A DNA stretch of 64,000 bases from positions 62,001 to 126,000 of the forward strand of contig JAUIFO010000005.1 of assembly GCA_030430385.1 (NCBI GenBank). The letters run 5' to 3'. This document shows, one piece after another, positions 8,475-18,352 of the stretch. This stretch comes from Bacteroidia bacterium (GTDB lineage: Bacteria; Bacteroidota; Bacteroidia; Flavobacteriales; Flavobacteriaceae). Under the pieces are notes generated by a model that searched no databases, was not told where the DNA came from, and worked only from the letters and a program-made list of their open reading frames with translations. Each line of letters opens with the position of its first letter. Position 1 is the stretch's first letter. A program made the position numbers and the translations under genes.

Positions 8475-8606
8475 GTAGTATGAAACGTATACTAAATGGT
8501 TCAATTCCATAGAACACCGTTACCTCTTAAATGTTCTACTAAATTTGTTCGCTATGTATTAGATGTCATTATCGTTGAAAGGTTGCGTTCTTTGTTAATT
8601 TAATTA

Positions 8607-10502
8607 TTATTCTTCACGTATAACATGTGCTTCTCCAGCGACTGTGTGTGTAATGCCGTTAACATCCATATAAGTTCCTGAAAAAGTTAGATCAATAAAT
8701 TCTCCTACGTCACCAATATTTATTACATCAAAAGTAACATTGTTATTTGCATCAACAATATAATAATAGTTTCCAAAATCATTAAAAAGTGTTACTACAA
8801 AGCCAGGGTTTCCATTCTCCAAATCTAAACCCCATTCATACTGACCTATAAATTGAGCTTCATTTAAGAATCCAAATATTTCAATCTCGTCTATATATGG
8901 AGTGTTATTATTTATTGGAGAGGATCTAGTTGCGTTTATTTTTAAAGCAGGAACAGTTGAACTCTCATCCTCTGGAACCAGAATATAAGGTCTTTGACTA
9001 CCTTCATTTGTTAAAGAAGTAAAAGCAACCTCTTCACTATTATCTATAATATAGATGACATATTCTGAAGAATCTGTACAGGCTGAAATGGTTCCAACAT
9101 TGGTTATCGTTTGTTCGAAAGTATAATTTAGTAAATCGGTTTGATTTAAACTATCGTAGTCATATCCTTGAATAGAAAAATTAAACTCTTCGGAGCATCT
9201 TAAAAATGAAAATTCAAATGATCCATCTGTTATTGGATTCAAAGCAAAATGTGACGAATTTGAATAATCGTATGGTGAATTAGCATCTTCATGAATTATT
9301 CTTACATAACCGTTGGTTACTAATTCTCCATTACAGTTTTCAAATTGTCCAACAATCGTTTCAAAAAATAACCCCGGAACTTCATTTGGAATTGTTCTAT
9401 TTAGAGATATGTCGCTGCTAAATGGACCAATATCCTCAGCATAAACTGATAGTAAATTACAAGAGTTAGAAGAGACAATATCAAGTTCAAGAATTTCATT
9501 TGATGGAACAAAACCACAAACTTGTCCATTTTCATCCGTAATTCCACGGCTAGGAGTAAGAGAACTGCTATTAAGTCTTACGTCTAAACCTAGCATTGGC
9601 TCTCCAAGTACATTTGTAAACGTAATACAGAGGTTTACAAAATTATCCAGATTTGATACATTCCAAAATGAAAAATGCGTCACTGTTCCAACATATTCGT
9701 TACCAATTAGAGTTGCTTCACCATCTTCAACCCAATACCCATTGACTTCATCAAAATACCACAATGGAATCGTGCTTGGTGCATCTGCCAAAAGACTTGC
9801 ATCTAAAGGCACTCTAATTTCTGCTGAAGAGCCTTCCGCAAGATTAAGATCTTCGCCATTATCACCACGTAATTCTATAGCTAACATTCCAAAGCTTTGA
9901 AGCATGACTTCTTCATTCTGTGCATTAGCTGCATACAACATACCAGGCATTTGATTTTCCATATGCTGATCTGTTGGATCTAAATGATGTAAGATCACAT
10001 TGACGTTTCCAGAATACGATGTTCCATCTTCTTTGATGTAGTCACCTTGTAAAGACACTGAAGCACCATTAGACAAACTGATCACATCCTGCGCACCACT
10101 TGAAGTAGAACCTGCAATGGTTTCTGGTAACATCATGATGGTGATATTATTCGTGCCTTCAGTAGGTACCACTGTTCTGGAAGCATGAATAAACCCTGCC
10201 TTTTCTGCAGTGACATTTCCAAAACGTTCATTTACTGTGGCATCTTGTATAATAAAGACACCATTATTATCTGTTGTAGCGGTTTGATTTCCAATTTTAA
10301 TTAAGACTCCAGATAATGGGTTGTTGGTGTTATCTACGACATTTCCCAGAAATGTTCTAGAGATCTGATTTCCGAAGTTTTCAGAAAATGTACTCGAGTT
10401 TGGTGTTTGATTTAGATCATTGTTGCTTGATACATCGTCATCTTTTTGGCAGGATATTGTAATTATAGATAGGGCGACGAGTAATAGTTTTAGTTTTTTC
10501 AT
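8607..10502 (-). CDS. large surface lipoprotein with carboxypeptidase-like regulatory domain
   Basis: A 631-residue lipoprotein: signal peptide with lipobox ending at Cys19 (SIITISCQKDDD), followed by an acidic/polar spacer. Residues about 50-110 form a carboxypeptidase-regulatory-like domain (LGNVVDNTNNPLSGVLIKIG, ATTDNNGVFII). A second Ig-like module near 288-330 (TFTNVLGEPMLGLDVRL, GITDENGQVCGFV) follows. The central block (DPTDQHMENQMPGMLYAA) resembles Bacteroidetes proteins of unknown function. No enzymatic motif. The gene stands alone between two terminators. Probably an outer-membrane-anchored structural or binding protein; no substrate can be inferred. Confidence 0.85.
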   Translation of the reverse strand: MKKLKLLLVALSIITISCQKDDDVSSNNDLNQTPNSSTFSENFGNQISRTFLGNVVDNTNNPLSGVLIKIGNQTATTDNNGVFIIQDATVNERFGNVTAEKAGFIHASRTVVPTEGTNNITIMMLPETIAGSTSSGAQDVISLSNGASVSLQGDYIKEDGTSYSGNVNVILHHLDPTDQHMENQMPGMLYAANAQNEEVMLQSFGMLAIELRGDNGEDLNLAEGSSAEIRVPLDASLLADAPSTIPLWYFDEVNGYWVEDGEATLIGNEYVGTVTHFSFWNVSNLDNFVNLCITFTNVLGEPMLGLDVRLNSSSLTPSRGITDENGQVCGFVPSNEILELDIVSSNSCNLLSVYAEDIGPFSSDISLNRTIPNEVPGLFFETIVGQFENCNGELVTNGYVRIIHEDANSPYDYSNSSHFALNPITDGSFEFSFLRCSEEFNFSIQGYDYDSLNQTDLLNYTFEQTITNVGTISACTDSSEYVIYIIDNSEEVAFTSLTNEGSQRPYILVPEDESSTVPALKINATRSSPINNNTPYIDEIEIFGFLNEAQFIGQYEWGLDLENGNPGFVVTLFNDFGNYYYIVDANNNVTFDVINIGDVGEFIDLTFSGTYMDVNGITHTVAGEAHVIREE

Positions 10503-10577
10503 AGCGATTGATTTTTAGAGTCGTCTGTCTATATCAAGATGGTGGAATAATATAAAGGTTGCGTATATATGTTAAAA

Positions 10578-10610
10578 AGAAAGCCTCTAAAATACATTTA
10601 GAGGCTTTCT
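10578..10610 (-). terminator. rho-independent terminator of metK
   Basis: A perfect 14-bp stem (AGAAAGCCTCTAAA / TTTAGAGGCTTTCT) with a 5-nt loop. Read on the minus strand it is followed by a run of five T. It lies 27 bp past the metK stop. Confidence 0.85.
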
Positions 10611-10636
10611 TTCTTTCTTTATAATTTATTTAGATA

Positions 10637-11890
10637 CTACAATCCAAAAGCGGCTTTAACCTTATCGACGTAGTCTAATTTTTCCCATGTAAACAATTCA
10701 ACATCCATTGTTTTTGGTTCACCATTAGGTTGCTCAAAAGTTTTGCTAACGGTTCTAGATGTTCTTCCCATATGGCCGTAAACAGCAGTTTCGCTGTACA
10801 TTGGCTGACGTAATTTTAATCGTGATTCAATTGCAGCTGGACGCATATCAAAGATTTCAGAAATTTTTTCAGCAATTTCGCCATCAGTGAGATTAAAAGG
10901 ACAAGTTCCATACGTGTCAACAAAAATTGACGTTGGTTCAACAACACCAATAGCATAACTTACCTGAACTAAAATTTCATCACAAACACCAGCAGCAACC
11001 ATATTCTTAGCAATATGTCTAGTGGCATAAGCAGCACTTCGATCTACTTTACTAGGATCTTTTCCTGAGAAAGCACCACCACCATGTGCACCTTTTCCAC
11101 CATAAGTGTCCACAATAATTTTCCGACCAGTAAGTCCTGTGTCTCCATGTGGTCCACCAATCACAAACTTTCCTGTCGGATTAATATGATAGGTAATATC
11201 GTCATTAAACAAGGCTTTAATATGTTCTGGAAGATGAGCTGTAACTCTTGGGATCAAAATTTCAATAATATCTTTTCTAATCTTCGCTAACATCGCATCA
11301 TCTGTATCAAAATCGTCGTGCTGAGTAGAGACGACGATAGCATCAATTCGTTGAGGTGCATTATCATCGTTATACTCAATAGTTACCTGACTTTTTGAAT
11401 CTGGACGTAGATAGGTGATGTCTTTGTTTTCACGACGTAATTCTGCAAGCTCTCTAAGGATACGATGGGACAAGTCTAGGGCCAAAGGCATATAATTATC
11501 AGTTTCTTTTGACGCATAACCAAACATCATCCCCTGATCTCCTGCACCTTGTTCTTCTTTAGAAGCACGATCAACACCACGATTAATGTCTTCAGATTGT
11601 TCATGAATAGCAGAAAACACACCACACGAGTTTCCATCAAACATATACTCACTTTTGGTGTATCCAATTTTATTAATGGTATCTCTTGCAATTTTCTGAA
11701 CGTCGAGGTAGGTATTCGACTTTACTTCACCTGCTAACACAACCTGACCAGTAGTAACTAAAGTTTCGCAAGCTACTTTTGAGTCACTATCAAAAGCTAA
11801 AAAATTATCTATTAATGCATCACTAATTTGATCTGCAACTTTATCTGGATGTCCTTCAGAGACACTTTCTGAAGTAAATAAATATGGCAT
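10637..11890 (-). CDS. metK: S-adenosylmethionine synthetase
   Basis: A 417-residue cytosolic enzyme making SAM from methionine and ATP. Motifs: [16 protein letters not shown] with the catalytic His at residue 14, [12 protein letters not shown], and [17 protein letters not shown] plus [19 protein letters not shown] for ATP/phosphate binding. Length is normal for Bacteroidetes, where the protein is slightly longer than in E. coli. It is monocistronic, with a terminator downstream. Its long leader contains a SAM-II-type riboswitch at 11951-12028, so SAM would shut off its own synthesis. It is divergent from metH/metF, which have a SAM-I riboswitch. Confidence 0.98.
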   Translation of the reverse strand: MPYLFTSESVSEGHPDKVADQISDALIDNFLAFDSDSKVACETLVTTGQVVLAGEVKSNTYLDVQKIARDTINKIGYTKSEYMFDGNSCGVFSAIHEQSEDINRGVDRASKEEQGAGDQGMMFGYASKETDNYMPLALDLSHRILRELAELRRENKDITYLRPDSKSQVTIEYNDDNAPQRIDAIVVSTQHDDFDTDDAMLAKIRKDIIEILIPRVTAHLPEHIKALFNDDITYHINPTGKFVIGGPHGDTGLTGRKIIVDTYGGKGAHGGGAFSGKDPSKVDRSAAYATRHIAKNMVAAGVCDEILVQVSYAIGVVEPTSIFVDTYGTCPFNLTDGEIAEKISEIFDMRPAAIESRLKLRQPMYSETAVYGHMGRTSRTVSKTFEQPNGEPKTMDVELFTWEKLDYVDKVKAAFGL

Positions 11891-11950
11891 AAATATGTTT
11901 TTTATGTTTTTGAGAAAAAAAAGTTGATTGCAGCGCTAGAGAAGTCAATT

Positions 11951-12028
11951 TTAAACCGCTTTAGCATTTTTGAATTACTTAATTGTTATAAGTAATAGAG
12001 GTTGCAATCAGTACAAATCTTTCCTCTT
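11951..12028 (-). promoter_or_regulatory. SAM-II-type riboswitch upstream of metK
   Basis: Read on the minus strand: stem 1 AGAGG (12027-12023 side) pairs with CCTCT (12001-11997 side) and encloses GATTTGTACTGATTGCAA, close to the SAM-II core GAUUU...UUGCAA. Downstream is AAAAATGCTAAAGCGGTTT, matching the SAM-II element GCUAAAG. ACTG in the loop can pair with CGGT (11955-11958) to make the pseudoknot. Between the two halves is an extra 8-bp hairpin (11974-11996). The position in the metK leader supports the call; a covariance-model search was not possible here. SAM-V shares the core and is the main alternative. Confidence 0.75.
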
Positions 12029-12042
12029 TAGAATTTATTGCG

Positions 12043-12050
12043 CAAATTTA
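12043..12050 (-). promoter_or_regulatory. -7 box of metK
   Basis: On the minus strand TAAATTTG matches TAnnTTTG and lies 16 bp before the first stem of the SAM-II element, so the transcript would begin just upstream of the riboswitch. No clear TTG -33 element. Confidence 0.55.
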
Positions 12051-12164
12051 AAAAAAATAAGAAATCTGAGCTCGAAGAATTCATTATTTTTCATTTTAAT
12101 TTGGTTTTTTCAAATTTCTATTGCAATATTTGTATGTAAATAAAGTTCAAATTTTTATTGAAAT

Positions 12165-12282
12165 GTTATCAAGAAAGGCAGAGGGAATAGACCCAGTGAA
12201 GCCTTAGCAACCCTTTACACTTTAAAGAAGGTGCTACATTCTACCCGAATTTTTACAATTGTCAAATTTTCGGAAAGATAAT
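12165..12282 (+). promoter_or_regulatory. SAM-I (S-box) riboswitch upstream of metH/metF
   Basis: Shows the S-box order: P1 5' strand TTATC (12166-12170), AAGAAAGGCAGAGGGA, ACCCAGTGAAGCCTTAGCAACC (P2 and kink-turn region), P3 around CCTTTACAC/AAGG, then GGTGCTACATTCTACCCG, P4 CCGAA.../...TTCGG, and GAAAGATAA closing P1 (12277-12281). No U-tract terminator follows; instead CTTTCC (12303-12308) can pair with GGAAAG (12272-12277), which would compete with the P1 3' strand. That suggests a switch acting by alternative pairing near the start codon. Confidence 0.93.
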
Positions 12283-12337
12283 CTCAAAGAGTAATCCTTT
12301 TACTTTCCTGATGGCATTTTGTTATGTAATTACGACA

Positions 12338-13342
12338 ATGCCAAATATTCTCGAAGAAATAAACAAACGTATATTAGTCCTTGATGGAGCTATGGGTACT
12401 ATGTTACAGCGATATGAGTTTTCTGAAGAAGACTTCAGAGGAGAACGCTTTAAAACCTATCCAGTTCCGTTGAAAGGAAACAACGATTTATTATCCTTAA
12501 CCCAACCTCATGCTATTGCAGAAGTCCACGAACGTTACTTTGAAGCTGGTGCAGATATTGTAGAAACCAATACATTTTCGGGAACTACTATTGCAATGGC
12601 AGATTATCAAATGGAACATTTGGTAGAGGAGCTGAATTTTGAATCAGCCCGAATTGCCAAACAGGTGGCGAATCAATTCACTAAGCGCACTCCTGACAAA
12701 CCTCGATTTGTTGCAGGAAGTATTGGTCCGACCAATAAAACAGCCAGTATGTCTCCTGATGTAAATCGACCAGAATTTAGAGCTGTTACTTTTGAAGAAC
12801 TGAGAGTCGCTTACAAGCAGCAAGTAAATGCGTTAATTGATGGAGGTGTCGATTTGCTTCTTGTGGAAACTATTTTTGATACACTCAATGCAAAAGCAGC
12901 CTTATTTGCTATTGAAGAAGTTAAAGAAGAACGCCAGATTAACATTCCTGTTATGGTGTCTGGAACAATCACAGACGCTTCGGGAAGAACACTTTCAGGG
13001 CAAACTGTAGAAGCATTTCTCACCTCTGTATCACATATGCCTTTATTAAGTATTGGTTTCAATTGTGCTTTAGGTGCTGAGCAACTAAAACCTTATTTAA
13101 AACGACTCTCGCATTTAACGACATTTTATACATCTGCTCATCCTAATGCAGGATTACCAAATGCTTTTGGAGCCTATGACCAATCGCCAAAGGAAATGCA
13201 ATCTTTAATAGAATCGTACTTAAAAGAGGATCTAATTAATATTATTGGAGGTTGTTGTGGGACAAATCCAGAACACATCAAAGCCATAGCCGAAGTAGCC
13301 AAGAATTATAAGCCAAGATCTATTAAAACCTATGCCTCATGA
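12338..13342 (+). CDS. metH: methionine synthase, homocysteine-binding half (split MetH)
   Basis: A 334-residue homocysteine S-methyltransferase domain, equivalent to the N-terminal module of E. coli Met[11 protein letters not shown] near the start, [14 protein letters not shown] (about residue 240) and [10 protein letters not shown] (about 305) supply the three zinc-binding cysteines. I start at ATG 12338 ([13 protein letters not shown]) rather than an upstream ATG at 12311, because the family begins here and the extra residues lie in the leader. It overlaps the second half by 4 bp (ATGA), indicating translational coupling. A two-gene MetH is usual in Bacteroidetes. Controlled by the SAM-I riboswitch. 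Confidence 0.95.
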   Translation: MPNILEEINKRILVLDGAMGTMLQRYEFSEEDFRGERFKTYPVPLKGNNDLLSLTQPHAIAEVHERYFEAGADIVETNTFSGTTIAMADYQMEHLVEELNFESARIAKQVANQFTKRTPDKPRFVAGSIGPTNKTASMSPDVNRPEFRAVTFEELRVAYKQQVNALIDGGVDLLLVETIFDTLNAKAALFAIEEVKEERQINIPVMVSGTITDASGRTLSGQTVEAFLTSVSHMPLLSIGFNCALGAEQLKPYLKRLSHLTTFYTSAHPNAGLPNAFGAYDQSPKEMQSLIESYLKEDLINIIGGCCGTNPEHIKAIAEVAKNYKPRSIKTYAS

Positions 13343-16020
13343 TAGCATCTAAATCTAATACATATTTAACGTTATCAGGATTAGAACCTTTGGTTGTGAC
13401 TCCCGAAAGCAATTTCATCAATGTTGGTGAGCGCACTAATGTTACAGGTTCTAGAAAATTTTTGAGATTGATAAAAGAAGGCAATTTTGATGAAGCATTG
13501 AGTGTTGCTCGAGACCAGGTAGAAGGTGGTGCTCAAATATTGGATGTCAATATGGATGAAGGCATGCTTGATGGCAAAGCTGCGATGGTTAGATTTTTAA
13601 ATCTGATTGCTTCAGAACCAGATATTGCCAGAATTCCAATTATGATTGATAGCTCTAAATGGGATATCATAGAAGCAGGTTTACAAGTTGTTCAAGGAAA
13701 ATGTGTTGTTAATTCGATAAGTTTAAAAGAAGGTGAGGATGAATTTATTAGACAAGCTAAGCTTATAAAACGTTATGGCGCTGCTGTAATAGTAATGGCT
13801 TTTGATGAAGTCGGTCAAGCCGACACCTATGAACGTCGAATTGAAATATGCGAACGTTCATATAATATTCTTGTCGATAAAGTAAATTTTCCACCTCAAG
13901 ACATCATTTTTGATCCAAATATTTTTCCTGTTGCGACTGGAATGGAAGCTCATCGTTTAAATGCTCTAGATTTTTTTAATGCTACTAAGTGGATTCGAGA
14001 GAACTTGCCGTATGCCAATGTTTCAGGAGGTGTGAGTAATGTATCGTTTTCATTCAGAGGAAATTCAGTAGTGCGTGAAGCCATCAACTCAGCATTTCTT
14101 TATCATGCTATACAGCATGGTATGAATTTAGGAATTGTAAACCCTACAATGCTGGAAGTTTATGATGAGATCCCAAAAGAGTTATTAAAACATGTTGAAG
14201 ACGTCTTATTCGATAGACATGATAATGCTACTGAAGATCTATTGGATTTTGCCGAAACGGTAAAGGGTACGAAAAAAGATGATGAGCGTAAAGTCCTCGA
14301 ATGGCGAAACGATGATTTACAAGATCGAATTACATACAGTTTAGTAAAAGGCATCGATACCTTCATTATTGAAGATGTAGAACAAGCTCGATTAGCAACT
14401 CAAAAACCAATTGAAGTTATTGAAGGTCATCTTATGACCGGAATGAATACTGTTGGAGATCTCTTCGGAAGCGGAAAAATGTTTTTACCTCAAGTGGTCA
14501 AGTCTGCTCGCGTAATGAAAAAAGCAGTAGCCTATTTACAACCGTTCATTGAAGCTGAAAAAGATGGAAAACAAGAATACGCAGGAAAAATTTTAATGGC
14601 TACTGTTAAAGGTGATGTCCACGATATTGGTAAAAATATTGTAAGTGTGGTTTTAGGCTGTAATAATTATGAAATCATTGATCTAGGTGTGATGGTTCCT
14701 CCTGAGAAAATTATTCAAACTGCAATTGAAGAACAGGTAGATGTGATTGGTTTAAGTGGTTTGATCACACCTTCATTAGATGAAATGGTATACCTCTCAA
14801 AAGCAATGAATAAGGAACAAATGACCATTCCTCTTATTATTGGTGGTGCTACAACCTCTAAAGCGCATACTTCGGTTAAGATAGCGCCACATTACGATCA
14901 TACAGTCGTACATATCAATGACGCTTCAAGAGCTGTGACTGTTGTTGGAAATTTACTTCAGAAGGACAATAGATTATATAAAGCGCAAATTAGAGAAGAA
15001 TACGATAAGTTTAGAGAACAATTTCTTAATCGTGGAAAACGAAAAGAATATTTAACGATCGAAGAGGCGAGACAGAATAAGTATAACATAAATTGGGAGA
15101 CCTCAGAAATTATAAAACCGAATCAGTTAGGGATTAAAATTATTGAAGATTTTGATATCGCAAAACTTGAAGGATTCATTGATTGGAGTCCGTTTTTTAG
15201 AAGTTGGGATTTACATGGCAAATATCCGGAAATTTTAAATGATGAAGTTGTAGGAGAGCAGGCTCAAGAACTGTTTAAGGATGCAAAAGTTCTGCTTAAT
15301 AAAGTCTTGAATGAAAAACTGTTAAAAGCGAAAGCTATTTTTGGATTGTTTCCAGCAAATACAGTTAATGATGATATTGAAGTGTACAACGAAAATGGCG
15401 AGTTAATGGAAACATTCCTTACACTTAGACAACAATTGAAGAAAAGAGAAGGTGTTCCTAATCATGCCTTGAGTGATTTTATTGCGCCAAAGGATTCAGG
15501 AAAACAAGACTATATTGGTGCGTTTTGTGTGACTACTGGTTTTGGAACTCAAGAATTAGCCTCTCAGTATGAAGCCGAAAATGATGATTATAATTCCATT
15601 ATGATCAAAGCTATTGCAGATCGTTTAGCCGAGGCTTTTGCCGAATATTTGCACAAGGAAGTTAGAACATCGTATTGGAGTTATGCCAAAAAAGAAAACC
15701 TAAGCAATGAAGATCTTATTAAAGAATCGTATAAAGGCATTCGTCCAGCTCCTGGCTATCCTGCTTGTCCAGACCATCTTGAAAAGAAAACCATTTGGAA
15801 CTTACTCGAAGTAGAGCAAAAGATCGGTGTTAAGCTTACTGAAAGTTTAGCAATGTGGCCAGCTGCAAGTGTGAGTGGCTATTATTTTGGAAACCCAGAA
15901 GCTAAGTATTTCGGGTTGGGAAAAATTACTGAAGATCAACTCAAAGATTATGCTAAACGAAGACGTATTAGTGAAAGCGAAGCCAGAAAATGGCTTAGCC
16001 CAAATTTAATAAACGACTAA
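13339..16020 (+). CDS. metH: methionine synthase, folate/B12/activation half (split MetH)
   Basis: An 893-residue protein with the remaining MetH modules: pterin-binding TIM barrel (about residues 15-270, [16 protein letters not shown]), cobalamin cap (about 320-410), B12-binding Rossmann domain with [10 protein letters not shown] (the cobalt-ligating His is residue 428) and [13 protein letters not shown], and the C-terminal SAM-dependent reactivation domain (about 560-893, [12 protein letters not shown]). It transfers the methyl group of 5-methyl-THF to homocysteine via B12. It overlaps both neighbours (4 bp with the homocysteine half, 1 bp with metF), so all three are one translationally coupled unit. 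Confidence 0.97.
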   Translation: MIASKSNTYLTLSGLEPLVVTPESNFINVGERTNVTGSRKFLRLIKEGNFDEALSVARDQVEGGAQILDVNMDEGMLDGKAAMVRFLNLIASEPDIARIPIMIDSSKWDIIEAGLQVVQGKCVVNSISLKEGEDEFIRQAKLIKRYGAAVIVMAFDEVGQADTYERRIEICERSYNILVDKVNFPPQDIIFDPNIFPVATGMEAHRLNALDFFNATKWIRENLPYANVSGGVSNVSFSFRGNSVVREAINSAFLYHAIQHGMNLGIVNPTMLEVYDEIPKELLKHVEDVLFDRHDNATEDLLDFAETVKGTKKDDERKVLEWRNDDLQDRITYSLVKGIDTFIIEDVEQARLATQKPIEVIEGHLMTGMNTVGDLFGSGKMFLPQVVKSARVMKKAVAYLQPFIEAEKDGKQEYAGKILMATVKGDVHDIGKNIVSVVLGCNNYEIIDLGVMVPPEKIIQTAIEEQVDVIGLSGLITPSLDEMVYLSKAMNKEQMTIPLIIGGATTSKAHTSVKIAPHYDHTVVHINDASRAVTVVGNLLQKDNRLYKAQIREEYDKFREQFLNRGKRKEYLTIEEARQNKYNINWETSEIIKPNQLGIKIIEDFDIAKLEGFIDWSPFFRSWDLHGKYPEILNDEVVGEQAQELFKDAKVLLNKVLNEKLLKAKAIFGLFPANTVNDDIEVYNENGELMETFLTLRQQLKKREGVPNHALSDFIAPKDSGKQDYIGAFCVTTGFGTQELASQYEAENDDYNSIMIKAIADRLAEAFAEYLHKEVRTSYWSYAKKENLSNEDLIKESYKGIRPAPGYPACPDHLEKKTIWNLLEVEQKIGVKLTESLAMWPAASVSGYYFGNPEAKYFGLGKITEDQLKDYAKRRRISESEARKWLSPNLIND

Positions 16021-16976
16021 TGAAAGTTACAGAACATATAAAAAATGCAAACGGTAAGACCTTATTCTCATTTGAGATCTTACCGCCTTTGAAAGGACAG
16101 CACATAGATTCTATTTTTAATAATATAGATCCACTTATGGAATTCAAACCACCTTTTATTGATGTAACCTATCATAGAGAGGAATATACTTATAAAGAGT
16201 TGGAAAATGGGTTGCTAAAAAAGCAAGTGGTAAAAAAAAGACCAGGAACAGTTGGTATCTGTGCAGCGATTCAAAATAAATATCAAGTAGATGCGATTCC
16301 ACATATTTTATGTGGCGGATTTAGTAAAGAGGATACCGAAAACTTCCTGATTGACTTAGATTTCTTAGATATTGATAATGTAATGGCATTACGAGGAGAT
16401 GCCGTAAGTAGTGAAACCTATTTTAGACCAGAAAAAGATGGACATCATTATGCGAGTGAATTGGTAAATCAGATTCAAAATTTAAATCAAGGAAAATATC
16501 TAGATGAAGAATTACAGAATTCTTCCAACACCAATTTTTGTATTGGTGTGGCAGGGTATCCTGAAAAACATATGGAGGCGCCAAGCATAGACAGTGATAT
16601 TCACTTTCTAAAGAAAAAGATTAAGAATGGTGCAACGTATATAGTAACTCAAATGTTTTTTGACAATGAAAAGTTCTTCCAATTTGTAGATAAGTGCCGA
16701 AAAGAAGGTATTACAGTTCCAATCATACCTGGTTTAAAACCTTTGGCAACCAAGAAACAATTAAATCTAATTCCTCATCGATTTAAAGTAGACTTACCAG
16801 ATGATCTAATTATGAGCGTGGTGAAGTGTAAGGATAATAAAGAGGTACGACAAATTGGTGTAGAATGGTGTGTCAATCAGAGTAAAGAACTCATAAAAAG
16901 AGGCGTGCCTTTAGTGCATTACTATTCAATGGGGAAATCGGATAACATCTATGAAATAGCAAAACAAATATTTTAA
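16020..16976 (+). CDS. metF: methylenetetrahydrofolate reductase
   Basis: A 318-residue FAD-dependent reductase that makes 5-methyl-THF, the methyl donor for MetH. FSFEILPPLKG at the N terminus carries the catalytic Glu, DVTYHREE follows, then NVMALRGD and VGVAGYPEKH-like CIGVAGYPEKH and the TQMFFDNEKFF segment. Normal family length. Its ATG shares the A of the preceding TAA (TAATG), so it is the third gene of the riboswitch-controlled metH-metF unit. Confidence 0.97.
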   Translation: MKVTEHIKNANGKTLFSFEILPPLKGQHIDSIFNNIDPLMEFKPPFIDVTYHREEYTYKELENGLLKKQVVKKRPGTVGICAAIQNKYQVDAIPHILCGGFSKEDTENFLIDLDFLDIDNVMALRGDAVSSETYFRPEKDGHHYASELVNQIQNLNQGKYLDEELQNSSNTNFCIGVAGYPEKHMEAPSIDSDIHFLKKKIKNGATYIVTQMFFDNEKFFQFVDKCRKEGITVPIIPGLKPLATKKQLNLIPHRFKVDLPDDLIMSVVKCKDNKEVRQIGVEWCVNQSKELIKRGVPLVHYYSMGKSDNIYEIAKQIF

Positions 16977-17013
16977 TTAGAGACATCCATTTCTAAAATC
17001 AGTTAATAAACCG

Positions 17014-17021
17014 TATTTTTG
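17014..17021 (+). promoter_or_regulatory. -7 box of the aminotransferase gene
   Basis: TATTTTTG matches TAnnTTTG and lies 28 bp before the ATG at 17050. It separates this gene from the metF transcript, although no terminator is visible after metF. Confidence 0.5.
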
Positions 17022-17049
17022 CGGCTCGAAATCGTTTTAGTATTAGGGT

Positions 17050-18309
17050 ATGAAAACATCAAAATTAGCTGAAGGTTTAAAAGGGTCTGAAATCATCAAA
17101 ATTGCTGGAGAAGTCAATGCGTTGAAAGCGCAAGGCGAGACCATTTATAATCAAACCATTGGCGATTTTGATTCAAGTGTGTTTCCAATTCCGAAAGAAT
17201 TAAAAAAGGAAATTATCAATGCCTATCATAATGACCAGACTAATTATCCTCAGGCTAATGGTATGGAAGTGCTAAGAGAAACGGTTTCCAGGTATTTGTC
17301 TCATCGTTTAGATTTGGATTACTCCAAAGATGAGATCTTAATTTCGGGAGGTGCAAGACCTTTAATATATGCAGTTTATCAAACAATCTTAGATTTAGAT
17401 GATACAGTGTTGTATCCTGTGCCTTCCTGGAACAATGATGCCTATACCTATTTGGCGAGAAACAATGCTGTTGTGGTTGAAACAAAACCTGAGCATAAAT
17501 TTATGCCAACTGTTCATGATATTAAACCACATATTCAAAATGTGAATCTTATTGCATTGTGTTCTCCTTTAAATCCAACAGGAACTACTTTTGATAAAAA
17601 CACATTAACAGAAATTTCTGAATTGGTTGTTTCTGAAAATAAAAGACGTGCTGATGAAGACTTAAAACCTCTGTATGTCATATATGATCAAATTTATTGG
17701 CAATTAACTTATGGAAGCACAGTGCATTATAATCCTGTTGAGTTAGTTCCTGAAATGAGAGCCTATACCATTTTTGTTGATGGTATTTCTAAAGCTTTTG
17801 CTGCTACAGGTGTTCGTGTTGGTTGGGCATTTGGACCAAGTCATGTGATCAACAAAATGAAAGCTATGTTGAGTCATATAGGAGCTTGGTCTCCTAAGGC
17901 AGAGCAAATGGCAACAGCTGCTTATTTAAGCAAGAATGTTGAGGTGTCTAATTATTTAGGACATATTAAAAATGAATTGAATTTTAGATTAGTTCGTTTT
18001 TATGAAGGCTTTCAAGACTTAAAACGAAAAGGGTATTCTGTAAATGCTATTGAACCTCAAGCCGCATTGTATCTTACTGTTCAGTTTAATCTTATTGGAA
18101 AGACAACTTCTAGCGGACAAACCCTAACATCAATTGAAGAAGTTACCAGTTATTTGTTAAACGAAGCAAAATTGGCTGTTGTGCCGTTTTATGCTTTCGG
18201 AACTTCTAGAACATCTAATTGGTTTAGGCTATCTGTTGGAACGTCTAAAAAAGAAGAAATATATACCATTTTTGAGTTGCTAGAAAAAGCCTTATCTAAT
18301 TTGTCATAG
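17050..18309 (+). CDS. PLP-dependent aminotransferase, class I/II
   Basis: A 419-residue fold-type I aminotransferase. The PLP-binding lysine is K248 in DGISKAFAATGVRVGW; NPTGTTFD and the substrate-carboxylate Arg in WFRLSVG are present. The overall pattern (YPQANGMEVLRETVSRYL, ISGGARPLIYAVY) is that of aspartate/aromatic aminotransferase-like enzymes of Bacteroidetes. It follows metF by 73 bp but has its own promoter box, so a methionine link is possible but not shown. The exact amino donor and acceptor cannot be read from sequence. Confidence 0.88.
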   Translation: MKTSKLAEGLKGSEIIKIAGEVNALKAQGETIYNQTIGDFDSSVFPIPKELKKEIINAYHNDQTNYPQANGMEVLRETVSRYLSHRLDLDYSKDEILISGGARPLIYAVYQTILDLDDTVLYPVPSWNNDAYTYLARNNAVVVETKPEHKFMPTVHDIKPHIQNVNLIALCSPLNPTGTTFDKNTLTEISELVVSENKRRADEDLKPLYVIYDQIYWQLTYGSTVHYNPVELVPEMRAYTIFVDGISKAFAATGVRVGWAFGPSHVINKMKAMLSHIGAWSPKAEQMATAAYLSKNVEVSNYLGHIKNELNFRLVRFYEGFQDLKRKGYSVNAIEPQAALYLTVQFNLIGKTTSSGQTLTSIEEVTSYLLNEAKLAVVPFYAFGTSRTSNWFRLSVGTSKKEEIYTIFELLEKALSNLS

Positions 18310-18352
18310 GAGATTTCAATTATTCTTTTACATTTGTTTCAGAATATCTTTC

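Noticed and set aside
12311..12340. Longer metH start at ATG 12311
   Set aside because: The extra nine residues (MAFCYVITT) are not part of the family and lie in the riboswitch leader; MPNILEE at 12338 fits homologues.
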